Assembly (NCBI GenBank): GCA_964229355.1
Contig: CAXRDE010000025.1
Coordinates: 124,001 to 188,000 of the forward strand
Direction: 5' to 3'
Length of the DNA stretch: 64,000 nucleotides
Origin: CAXRDE01 sp964229355
GTDB taxonomy: Bacteria > Cyanobacteriota > Sericytochromatia > UBA7694
Part shown: one piece after another, positions 44,081-52,041 of the stretch
Layout: every line of letters starts with the position of its first letter
Numbering within the stretch: position 1 is the stretch's first letter
Notes under the pieces: generated by a model
What the model was told of the DNA's origin: nothing
Database searches by the model: none
What the model saw: only the letters and a program-made list of their open reading frames with translations
Program-made: the position numbers and the translations under genes

Positions 44081-47000
44081 ATGAGTACGCAGTCCGCTTT
44101 GTCTCAGACTCAGAGCAATCCAGAGTTTCAAGAGCAACTTATTCAAGAGTATTTGTTAGAGCAGGGTAAAATTACCCCTGAACAATTGTCCCGTGCGGTG
44201 AATCGCTTACGTCAGTATAAGATGACCCAACGGGACCAGCAGCAAGCTACCACCTATGTGGTTAATCAAAAGAACTATGCGTTAAATGAAGTGGATCCCT
44301 GGACCGGCAAAGTTTTGCGTACCCTCAAACTGCCCACCACCCGCAAATACCAGCCCCAATTTTTGGGCATGGACTGGCACCCCACAGGCAATGGGGCGGT
44401 GTATTTGTTTCATGCCACCAATGCCCGTGAAATTGGTGAGATTGTCTGGGAAGACGACGATAACCATGCGGGGCTAACGGTCTCTGAACACGCTACCCAT
44501 TTGTACTTCGGTGAGCTCGATGAACACCCCTATCTGGCGGTGGGAGAACACTGGCATTACCCGATGATTCCCTTTAAAGCCCACCGTTGTCTGCCCATCG
44601 ATATGGTGGTCAGCGCGCACCATGTGTTTCTCGCGGACCGGGGCCGCGGTACGGTGTTTATTGTGGAACGTGAGACGTTTAAGCTCACCGGCTCACTGGT
44701 GGTGAGAGCGCCGGGATCCCGCAAAACCTTGAACCTGGCCCCCACCCCTGATGGACAGCGCCTGTTTATTACCGACAATGTGTCACCGGCCCTGCTGGTG
44801 GTGAATTTACGCCATCTCAAAATCCGCCGTCAGCCCCTTGCTTACGGCATTCTGGGGAATCTCCGTCTCTCGCCCGATGGACAATGGATTTATTTGCAAT
44901 GTACCCGCCAGGATGAAACCGTAGAAATCGTGGTGTTGGACACCCTGAATTTATTGCACCGCAGCAGCGTGTCTTTGGATGGGAACCTCTTTTCCACCCT
45001 GGATGACCCCGTGGATTTGATTGCCTTAAGCCCCCTCAATAATTTTTTGATCTTTATGACCTATGCCAATGCGCCCGCCATGTTCACCCCCTGGATTAAC
45101 ATTGTGGATTTGGCTGATTATAGTCTGGTCGAGCGCTTTGCACTGGCCCAGGATGACAGCAAGCCCAGTCATTTATCCTTTGCGGTGACCAAGCCGGAAG
45201 GCTATTTCAAGGCCGATATGACCATTCTCAACGTGTTGCTCGAAATGGGGTACATTACCATTCAGGACGTGGAAGAGGCCGAGTGGACCATTCATGAAAC
45301 TTTGGGCAGTGCCCCGGCGGCCCCCACAGGGGAGCCTGAAATGCAGCTGGCGGACTTCGAGGCCGAAGATGTGTTTGCGATGGCTCCTGAAGAGGAAGCG
45401 CATATTCAAGAGGTAGAAGCCCGCCGCGGGAATCCCGAAGAAGACTATCCAGTGCTCCATGAACACCAAATTGATCCCAGTATTTTGATTCAATTCCGCG
45501 AGTCCTTGCTGCGACAGTACGAGTTTGTGCCCATTAACCAGCTCAACGGCATTTTCAGAGTGGCCGCTGTACACCCTGAGAAACCTGAAATTGAAATGAT
45601 TGTGAAAAAGCTCTTTCCCGACATGCCCCTGTATCTGATTCCCTTCTCGCAGGAAGAGTTCCGGCGCTTTATGCGGGATTTCTATGCCACCATTATGGTG
45701 CGTATGAAAAACATCGTCTCGCGCATGAACCCCGAGCAAAAAGAAGAGTTTGCCCGCACAGCGCCTGAGGGGGTGGTCGAAAACCTTGAGGGTTACGTGG
45801 CTCCCAAGATGACCCCTCCCGCGCTTCAAGAAGCACCTGAAGCTCCTGAGCCGCAGGACAAAGCCCCCACCCCGGTGCCCCCACCTCCTGCAGACGTGGC
45901 GGAAGCCGGGGCCGCGTATTCCCCAGCGGCACCCGCTGCAGCACCGGACGAAGAAGCCCCCACCGAGCTGGTGATTGAAGCAGATGTCATGCCCGCTCAG
46001 GCTTCCGAAGCTGTGCCGGATCTCAGTGCCGATCCCCCACCGGCTTCCGGTGAGGCCATTGACTGGTCTCGGATTCCTGCCGAAAAACTGAATCAGGAAT
46101 TACTGGCCCATTGCCTCGATGAATTTAAGAAAATCTGGGGTATTGATGTATCGGGGCAAATGGAAGTTATTGAAAAACTGCAGCCCCTGGTGGAGCGGGC
46201 CCGTCGCGAGCTGATGAACTTTGATTATACCATTGTGCGGGTACCGGACCTGTTTAACCAGTTTTCTTTAGAAACGGTCATTACCAAAGAGCACTTTTTA
46301 AAACTGGTGCACAAAATTGCCCCGCCAGAACCCGAAGCCCTGCCCGTGGCCCAGGCGGCTTCTCATGTGGCTGAAATGGCCCAGCGGGTGCAAGAAATGG
46401 CCAAAAAACAAAGCAAGATTCAGTTTGAGGCCGACGATGAAGTCTTGCGTAGCGATGACCTGCCTGCAGACACCTTCTTAATGAATGATGTGGAGCGCCA
46501 ACGGGTGATTGAATTTACCAATAAGGGCTTGATCACCTGGCAAGTAGGGGGCGAAGGCGGCATTGGGAATTTAGAGCTGATGGAGCCCCAAAACCCCATT
46601 CGGCTACCCAACGGCAATACGCTTTTTGCCGATGCGGGACAAGATCGGGTGCTTGAGGTGTCCAAGTCCGGGCAAATTCGTTGGCAATTTCCCCCTGCCG
46701 ATAAATCCTCAGATATTCGCCTGCATCGCCCCGTGAAAGCCATGCGTAAACTCAACGGCAATACCATTATTGTGGATCAGGGCAATCACCGCATTATTGA
46801 AATCAATACCCAGCAAAAAATTGTGTGGCAATACGGCATTACCGCGAGTGTCGGCATTACCCGTGGCCGTCTATACAGTCCCAGCGATATGCAATGCCTC
46901 AAGGGCGGGCATTTTCTCATTACCGATACCGACAATCACCGCGTTATTGAGGTCAATCAGGACGAAGAGATTGTCTGGCAGTTTGGCAACACCGAAAACA

Positions 47001-48292
47001 AATTGGGCTCAGGTTACGGCTCTTCTAGCGTACAGCTGAATGCGCCCACCCAGGCCTTCCGCTTGCCCAACGGCAACACCTTAATTGCCGACAGCGAAAA
47101 CCGCCGGATTATTGAGGTGAACCCCAAAGGAGAAATGGCCTGGAGCTTTGACACCGGCATTGAAAAAGCCAGTGGCGGCGCCTTTTCGTTTGTGCCCGTG
47201 CGTATGATTCGCATGGGCAACGGCAACACCGTGGTCTTTAGCCCCATGTACGTTATTGAAGTGACCCGTTTGCTGCGACCCAAGTATTTGTATCAATACG
47301 CCAATTTACCGCGCTCTGAAAACTACGCAGAACAGGTCAAAGAGAGCGAAAAGATCGTGGAGCTGTCCACGAAGCCCTCGGCCAATCACATCAACGAGCT
47401 GGCAAAAAAAGCGGCCCAAAAGTATGTGTTTAACCGCTCTAACCTGGTAGACATTGAAATTCCGCTCATCGACAAACAAGACAACCGGGTGTACCTGGTG
47501 AATCGCGAAAAACAGGTGGTGTGGCGCCTCGGCGAAGAGAAAGTTCGTCATCCGTTGCATTTAGAGCGTCCCCAATGCGTGGAACTTTCGGCCCGTGAAG
47601 ACAGTGAAGTGATCGTCACGGACACCGATCAGCACCGGGTTCTGCGTATTTACCGGCCCACCAAAGAAATTATTTGGCAGTATGGCGAAAAAGGCGTCAT
47701 GGGCAGCCGCCCCGGTTTGCTGGGCCACCCGCGCTCGGCGGTGATTACCCCAGAGGATCACGTGTTGATTACGGACCAGTACAGCGGTCGCGTGATTGAA
47801 GTGGATGCTTCTGGCGATATTCTTTGGCAATTTGGCGGCTGGGATACGGGCGTGAACCCGTTAAACGCTCCCTATTACGCAGAGTTGACGACGGACAACA
47901 CGGTGCTGATCACCGACTGGAGCAATCACTACGTGATTGAAGCCAATCGCGACGGCGAAATTATCTGGCAGTACGGCACCCTGAAAAATCCCGGCAATGG
48001 GCCTCATCAGCTGATGTACCCCGAACGCGCCCAGCGCTTGCTCAATGGCAATACCCTGATTGTAGATACCCGTAACCACCGGGTGATTGAAGTCGACCCT
48101 GCCGGAGGGATTGCCTGGCAGTTTGGTGGAGATGTGGCGGACGGCTCCAAGAAAATCACCAACCCCACCGCAGCGTACCGTTTAGACAATGGGCACACGT
48201 TGATTGTGCACAGCGGCAATCGCCAGATGCTTGAGGTCACCATGCATCACCAGGCGGTGTGGCAATACCTATTACCCACCCAGCGACGTTAG
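44081..48292 (+). CDS. Giant double-propeller protein with a MshEN-like domain
   Basis: 1403 aa from the ATG at 44081; no signal peptide. Domain order: a short helical N-terminus with EYLLEQGKITPEQLSRAV; a YVTN-type beta-propeller (about 45-400); a MshEN/T2SSE-N-like domain (about 462-545, QIDPSILIQFRESLLRQYEF and PINQLNG); a Pro/Ala/Glu linker (about 575-663); a helical segment (about 664-750); and about 12 NHL-like repeats (about 795-1400). The repeats have the unit N-G-N-T-L-I-x-D-x-x-N-x-R-V-I-E-V and W-Q-Y/F-G, enough for two six-bladed propellers. MshEN domains bind cyclic-di-GMP in some secretion and pilus ATPases. Role unknown; a large scaffold is likely. Confidence 0.88.
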   Translation: MSTQSALSQTQSNPEFQEQLIQEYLLEQGKITPEQLSRAVNRLRQYKMTQRDQQQATTYVVNQKNYALNEVDPWTGKVLRTLKLPTTRKYQPQFLGMDWHPTGNGAVYLFHATNAREIGEIVWEDDDNHAGLTVSEHATHLYFGELDEHPYLAVGEHWHYPMIPFKAHRCLPIDMVVSAHHVFLADRGRGTVFIVERETFKLTGSLVVRAPGSRKTLNLAPTPDGQRLFITDNVSPALLVVNLRHLKIRRQPLAYGILGNLRLSPDGQWIYLQCTRQDETVEIVVLDTLNLLHRSSVSLDGNLFSTLDDPVDLIALSPLNNFLIFMTYANAPAMFTPWINIVDLADYSLVERFALAQDDSKPSHLSFAVTKPEGYFKADMTILNVLLEMGYITIQDVEEAEWTIHETLGSAPAAPTGEPEMQLADFEAEDVFAMAPEEEAHIQEVEARRGNPEEDYPVLHEHQIDPSILIQFRESLLRQYEFVPINQLNGIFRVAAVHPEKPEIEMIVKKLFPDMPLYLIPFSQEEFRRFMRDFYATIMVRMKNIVSRMNPEQKEEFARTAPEGVVENLEGYVAPKMTPPALQEAPEAPEPQDKAPTPVPPPPADVAEAGAAYSPAAPAAAPDEEAPTELVIEADVMPAQASEAVPDLSADPPPASGEAIDWSRIPAEKLNQELLAHCLDEFKKIWGIDVSGQMEVIEKLQPLVERARRELMNFDYTIVRVPDLFNQFSLETVITKEHFLKLVHKIAPPEPEALPVAQAASHVAEMAQRVQEMAKKQSKIQFEADDEVLRSDDLPADTFLMNDVERQRVIEFTNKGLITWQVGGEGGIGNLELMEPQNPIRLPNGNTLFADAGQDRVLEVSKSGQIRWQFPPADKSSDIRLHRPVKAMRKLNGNTIIVDQGNHRIIEINTQQKIVWQYGITASVGITRGRLYSPSDMQCLKGGHFLITDTDNHRVIEVNQDEEIVWQFGNTENKLGSGYGSSSVQLNAPTQAFRLPNGNTLIADSENRRIIEVNPKGEMAWSFDTGIEKASGGAFSFVPVRMIRMGNGNTVVFSPMYVIEVTRLLRPKYLYQYANLPRSENYAEQVKESEKIVELSTKPSANHINELAKKAAQKYVFNRSNLVDIEIPLIDKQDNRVYLVNREKQVVWRLGEEKVRHPLHLERPQCVELSAREDSEVIVTDTDQHRVLRIYRPTKEIIWQYGEKGVMGSRPGLLGHPRSAVITPEDHVLITDQYSGRVIEVDASGDILWQFGGWDTGVNPLNAPYYAELTTDNTVLITDWSNHYVIEANRDGEIIWQYGTLKNPGNGPHQLMYPERAQRLLNGNTLIVDTRNHRVIEVDPAGGIAWQFGGDVADGSKKITNPTAAYRLDNGHTLIVHSGNRQMLEVTMHHQAVWQYLLPTQRR

Positions 48293-48309
48293 AAAGCGAA
48301 ACACAAGCC

Positions 48310-49200
48310 ATGAAATTTGTATTGGTTACAGGCGCCTCAGGCTATTTGGGGCGACATGTGATTGCTGAACTCAAACAGAAAGGCCATCGGGTGCGTGCCC
48401 TCGTCCGGCAGCGGGACGTGCTTTGGAAACGGGGCGAAACCCTGGCTCCTGCGGTGGGCGCTGAAGTGGACGAAATCGTCATGGGAGATTTAACCCGTCC
48501 AGATACCCTAAAGGGCATATGCCGCAACATTCAGGTGATTATTTCTTGTGTGGGTTTGCCCCGCAATGCTTCATCTGTGCCCCTTACCCATGAACAGTTA
48601 GATTACCACGGCAATCGCAATCTCTTGATTGAAGCCATTCAGAGCGGCAGTGTCGAGAAATATATTTTCGTTTCTCACTTTCAGCAGCACTTAGACCCCA
48701 AAATGCCGATTATTGATGCCAAAAACCGTTTTATGGACGATTTGCAAAAATCCGTGATGACCTCTTACACCCTACGGCCGCATCTGTTCTATGCAGACCT
48801 ATTGCCCTTTTTGTACCTGGCCAAAACCGGTCGCGTCTGGCTACCCGAAACGCCCCGCCCCTTTAATCCCATTCACGGTCGTGATGTGGCTGCGGCCTGC
48901 GTCAAAGGCATTCTGGCCAAAGAAAAGGAACAGGATTTAGGGGGAGCGGTAACCCATGACTTTGAAAGCATCACCCGCCTGGCCTTTGAAGCCCTGGGCA
49001 TGGAGCCCAAAATCCATCGGGGTCCCGTGGGCAATATGGTGCGCGGGAGCCTGAGCTTGTTTCAAAAACAACAGGCTGAAATTTACGGGTTTCTCAAGTC
49101 TCCTCTGTTTGAAATGGGCGAAGCCCCGAAACAGGGTAAGCGGGATTTGTTGCGCTATTTTCAAGTCTTTGCCCAGTCTCCCTTTTTTCGTCCCGATTAA
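48310..49200 (+). CDS. Atypical SDR / NmrA-like NAD(P)-binding protein
   Basis: 296 aa from ATG 48310, 17 nt after the propeller gene. Rossmann N-terminus MKFVLVTGASGYLGRHVIAE (GxxGxxG), then ALVRQRDVL and MGDLTRPDTL, matching NmrA/CDP-type atypical SDRs; no YxxxK active site is evident, so it may bind cofactor without classical dehydrogenase chemistry. Related cyanobacterial and plastid members act in lipid or chlorophyll metabolism, but no such context exists here. Converges with rsgA; TTAAAGCTTTAA (49198-49209) contains both stop codons. Confidence 0.85.
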   Translation: MKFVLVTGASGYLGRHVIAELKQKGHRVRALVRQRDVLWKRGETLAPAVGAEVDEIVMGDLTRPDTLKGICRNIQVIISCVGLPRNASSVPLTHEQLDYHGNRNLLIEAIQSGSVEKYIFVSHFQQHLDPKMPIIDAKNRFMDDLQKSVMTSYTLRPHLFYADLLPFLYLAKTGRVWLPETPRPFNPIHGRDVAAACVKGILAKEKEQDLGGAVTHDFESITRLAFEALGMEPKIHRGPVGNMVRGSLSLFQKQQAEIYGFLKSPLFEMGEAPKQGKRDLLRYFQVFAQSPFFRPD

Positions 49201-49204
49201 AGCT

Positions 49205-50353
49205 TTAAGCCTGCCTGCCTTTTAGGGCACCATACAAAGCGTTGGTGCGTGCTTTTTTATACGCCCGTTTGGCACGCACCTTGCTCTGAATATCGCGCAT
49301 GCGGGCCTTACGCTGCTCTAAATACAATTGCTCGTCGGACAGTTTCAGGTAGTTGCGCCAGCGCTTTTTGTCTAACAAACCGCTTTCTAAGGCGCTTTGT
49401 ACTGCACAGTCCAGTTCTTTGTCGTGACGGCAATTGCGATAACGGCACTGAGAAATCAGGTCTTGAATGTCCCCAAAGGCCTGTTGCACGGCCTGGCTAT
49501 CCCACAACTGCAACTCCCGAAAGCCGGGGGCGTCTAAAATCAGGCCCCGGTGGTCAGGCAGTAAAAACAATTGTCGGTGTACCGTGGTGTGACGGCCCCG
49601 GGCGTCCTGACTGCGAATGTCCTGGGTGGCCTGCCGGTGTTCGCCCAGCAGGGCATTGAGCAAGGTGGATTTGCCCACGCCCGAGGATCCCACCAGCGCC
49701 AGGGTTTTGCCCACACCCAAATAGGGGGCAAGCCCTTGCAAACCGGACTGCTCTAAAGCGCTGAGCACCACCACAGGGGTGTCTCCCACGATGGCTTCTA
49801 ATTCCTGTTGAACCGCTTCAATGTCGTGACAGAGATCTGCTTTGTTTAACACCAGTACCGGCTGAATCTGACTCTGTTGTGCCAGGGCCAAATAGCGCTC
49901 CAAACGCCGGGGATTCAAATCCTGATTTAGCGACGTCACAATAAACAAGGTGTCTAAGTTGGTGCCGATCACCTGTTCTTCGGTTTTTTGGCCACTGGCC
50001 TTGCGAGAGATTTTGCTCTGCCGGGGCAAGACCCCGTGAATTTTATAACGCAGCGGGGCCTGAGGGTTTCGGCCCTGGGTTTCACTGAGAACGACCCAGT
50101 CTCCCACCGCAGGACGTGCTTCGGGAGACTCCTGGGTGTGATAACGCAGGCTTCCCGAAATCACGGCCTGTCCTTCGCCCAAATGGGTTTGCACGAGGTA
50201 ATGCTGGCGGTGCTCAGCTAAGATGCGACCGGGTAAGCAGCCTTTTAGACGTTTTTCGTGGGGTAAAAAAGCTTCAGCCAGCGCAGGGGTCCAGCCATAG
50301 GCAATAAGATCTTCAAGGGGAGCAGAGGCCTCAAAGTAATAAGCGTTTGACAT
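49205..50353 (-). CDS. rsgA: Ribosome small-subunit-dependent GTPase RsgA
   Basis: 382 aa from ATG 50353 (AGGAAA 8-9 nt upstream; TTG 50398 would add an unrelated tail). Circularly permuted GTPase: G4 NKAD precedes G1 GSSGVGKST and G3 DAPG, an N-terminal OB fold, and a C-terminal zinc site C-R-Y-R-N-C-R-H...C. It matures the 30S subunit, releasing on GTP hydrolysis. A 15-codon upstream ORF with a strong Shine-Dalgarno lies just before it. Confidence 0.96.
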   Translation of the reverse strand: MSNAYYFEASAPLEDLIAYGWTPALAEAFLPHEKRLKGCLPGRILAEHRQHYLVQTHLGEGQAVISGSLRYHTQESPEARPAVGDWVVLSETQGRNPQAPLRYKIHGVLPRQSKISRKASGQKTEEQVIGTNLDTLFIVTSLNQDLNPRRLERYLALAQQSQIQPVLVLNKADLCHDIEAVQQELEAIVGDTPVVVLSALEQSGLQGLAPYLGVGKTLALVGSSGVGKSTLLNALLGEHRQATQDIRSQDARGRHTTVHRQLFLLPDHRGLILDAPGFRELQLWDSQAVQQAFGDIQDLISQCRYRNCRHDKELDCAVQSALESGLLDKKRWRNYLKLSDEQLYLEQRKARMRDIQSKVRAKRAYKKARTNALYGALKGRQA

Positions 50354-50401
50354 ACGTTTTGTTTCCTGTGTTGTGATGGGGGAGCACAGTCTCCTCAAAA
50401 C

Positions 50402-50449
50402 TTAGGACAAAAGGGAGGAGGACTGAGATAAAAAGACGTTCTGTTGCAT
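50402..50449 (-). CDS. 15-aa upstream ORF before rsgA
   Basis: Encodes MQQNVFLSQSSSLLS. Its ATG (50449) has AGGAGGTG about 8 nt upstream, the strongest ribosome site near rsgA. The downstream TCCTCCTCCC inside this ORF can pair with that AGGAGG, so translation may control leader folding. The stop is 49 nt before the rsgA start. Reads as a leader peptide; no attenuator target is obvious. Confidence 0.5.
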   Translation of the reverse strand: MQQNVFLSQSSSLLS

Positions 50450-50482
50450 AGGCAATCACCTCCTGAGGCTTTTCGCCCTCTT

Positions 50483-50512
50483 ATTATAGAGGCTCAGTTA
50501 GCTTTTCTTCAA
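50483..50512 (-). promoter_or_regulatory. Predicted promoter of rsgA and its leader ORF
   Basis: On the minus strand TTGAAG (50507-50512), 18 bp, TATAAT (50483-50488). Transcription would begin near 50476, giving a long 5' leader that includes the 15-aa ORF and small hairpins (CCTCT / AGAGG around the -10 region). Confidence 0.55.
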
Positions 50513-50571
50513 GTTTAAATTGACGGACTTTGCTTTTTTCTGATAGAGCGATCCTTTAGGCCTGTAACCCC

Positions 50572-50580
50572 TGTTATAAT
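50572..50580 (+). promoter_or_regulatory. Extended -10 promoter (TGTTATAAT) of ahcY
   Basis: TGTTATAAT with no good -35; transcription would start near 50587, 27 nt before the ahcY ATG. Confidence 0.5.
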
Positions 50581-50613
50581 AAGCAGATATAAACTCCAAG
50601 AAAGAGACATCCT

Positions 50614-51933
50614 ATGAGTCCTGTGACCCAAGTTCAAGATTATAAAGTTAAAGATATTTCCCTCGCCGAGTGGGGACGTCAAGAAATTATTCTGGCCGAA
50701 GCCGAAATGCCAGGCCTGATGGCCCTGCGCAAAGAATACGGCGAATTGAAGCCCTTAAAAGGTGCCCGTATTGCCGGCTGTCTACATATGACCATTCAGA
50801 CCGCAGTGTTAATTGAAACCCTTGTAGAATTGGGCGCTGAAGTGCGTTGGTCTTCTTGCAATATTTTCTCTACCCAGGATCACGCGGCGGCGGCTGTTGC
50901 TGCGGCGGGCGTACCCGTGTTTGCCTGGAAAGGCATGAACGAAGAAGAGTTTGATTGGTGTATTGAACAAACCTTGTTTTTTGACAACGTCAACAAAGCC
51001 AATCCCCTCAACATGATTTTAGATGACGGTGGCGACCTGACCAATATGGTGCTAGATCGTTACCCACAGCTCGTGGACGAAATCCGCGGTTTGAGTGAAG
51101 AGACCACCACCGGGGTTCACCGTTTGTATGAGCGCATGAAAGAAGGAACCCTTCCCATGCCCGCCATTAACGTGAACGATTCCGTTACCAAATCAAAATT
51201 CGACAACAAATACGGTTGTAAAGAGTCTTGTGTGGACGCCATTCGCCGTGCCACCGACGTGATGATGGCCGGAAAAGTGGCTGTCGTCGCGGGCTACGGT
51301 GACGTGGGTAAAGGCTCTGCCGCTTCTCTGCAAGGCGCCGGTGCTCGTGTGGTGGTCACCGAAATTGACCCGATTTGTGCGCTGCAAGCGGCCATGGATG
51401 GCTTTCAGGTCTTAACCATGGAAGAAGCTGCGAAAGTGGGTGATATCTTTGTCACCGCCACCGGTAACCGGGATATTTTAACCGGTAAACACTTTAAACT
51501 CATGAAAGACAAAGCCATTGTCTGCAACATCGGCCACTTTGATATTGAGATTGACATTGCCTGGTTGAACCAGCACTATGGCGACACCAAGCTGGAAATT
51601 AAACCTCAGGTGGACAAGTACACCATCGATGGCAAAGATGTAATCATTTTAGCTGAGGGCCGTCTGGTGAACTTAGGCTGTGCCACGGGGCACCCTTCTT
51701 TTGTCATGTCTGCTTCCTTCACCAACCAGGTGTTGGCGCAAATCGAGCTGTGGCAAAACCACAGCCAGTACAAAAACGAAGTGTATGTGTTGCCCAAGCA
51801 CCTTGATGAGAAAGTGGCGCGCTTACACCTTGAAAAGCTGGGGGTTCAACTGGAAGTGCTGAGCGAGACCCAGGCTAAATATCTGGGCTTAGACGTTTAC
51901 GGTCCCTTCAAAACAGAGCTTTATCGCTACTAA
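50614..51933 (+). CDS. ahcY: Adenosylhomocysteinase AhcY
   Basis: 439 aa. Hydrolyses S-adenosylhomocysteine to adenosine and homocysteine, clearing the product of SAM-dependent methylation. Signature segments: SSCNIFSTQDHAAAAVAA, the NAD motif VAGYGDVGKGSAASLQGAG, and the family C-terminus VYGPFKTELYRY. AAAGAGA precedes the ATG. Monocistronic, with a strong terminator. No SAH riboswitch is evident in the short leader. Confidence 0.98.
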   Translation: MSPVTQVQDYKVKDISLAEWGRQEIILAEAEMPGLMALRKEYGELKPLKGARIAGCLHMTIQTAVLIETLVELGAEVRWSSCNIFSTQDHAAAAVAAAGVPVFAWKGMNEEEFDWCIEQTLFFDNVNKANPLNMILDDGGDLTNMVLDRYPQLVDEIRGLSEETTTGVHRLYERMKEGTLPMPAINVNDSVTKSKFDNKYGCKESCVDAIRRATDVMMAGKVAVVAGYGDVGKGSAASLQGAGARVVVTEIDPICALQAAMDGFQVLTMEEAAKVGDIFVTATGNRDILTGKHFKLMKDKAIVCNIGHFDIEIDIAWLNQHYGDTKLEIKPQVDKYTIDGKDVIILAEGRLVNLGCATGHPSFVMSASFTNQVLAQIELWQNHSQYKNEVYVLPKHLDEKVARLHLEKLGVQLEVLSETQAKYLGLDVYGPFKTELYRY

Positions 51934-51960
51934 GCTCCCGTTTTTCTTTTAGGGTTATCA

Positions 51961-52002
51961 AGAAAAGCCTGAACCATCGTTCAGGCTTTTCTCAGTTTTT
52001 TT
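51961..52002 (+). terminator. Rho-independent terminator of ahcY
   Basis: A perfect 14-bp stem AGAAAAGCCTGAAC / GTTCAGGCTTTTCT, CATC loop, then CAG and seven T. Confidence 0.96.
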
Positions 52003-52041
52003 AAAGTTCACTGTCTATTATCTGTGGCATAGTAAAGAGAC

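Noticed and set aside
49198..49209. TTAAAGCTTTAA as an operator
   Set aside because: It lies at the junction of two convergent stop codons, where a palindrome arises easily and no start is nearby.
50399..50613. Possible SAH riboswitch before ahcY
   Set aside because: I could not find the conserved SAH riboswitch core; the stem-like GGAGG/CCTCC sequences are better explained by the minus-strand rsgA leader.
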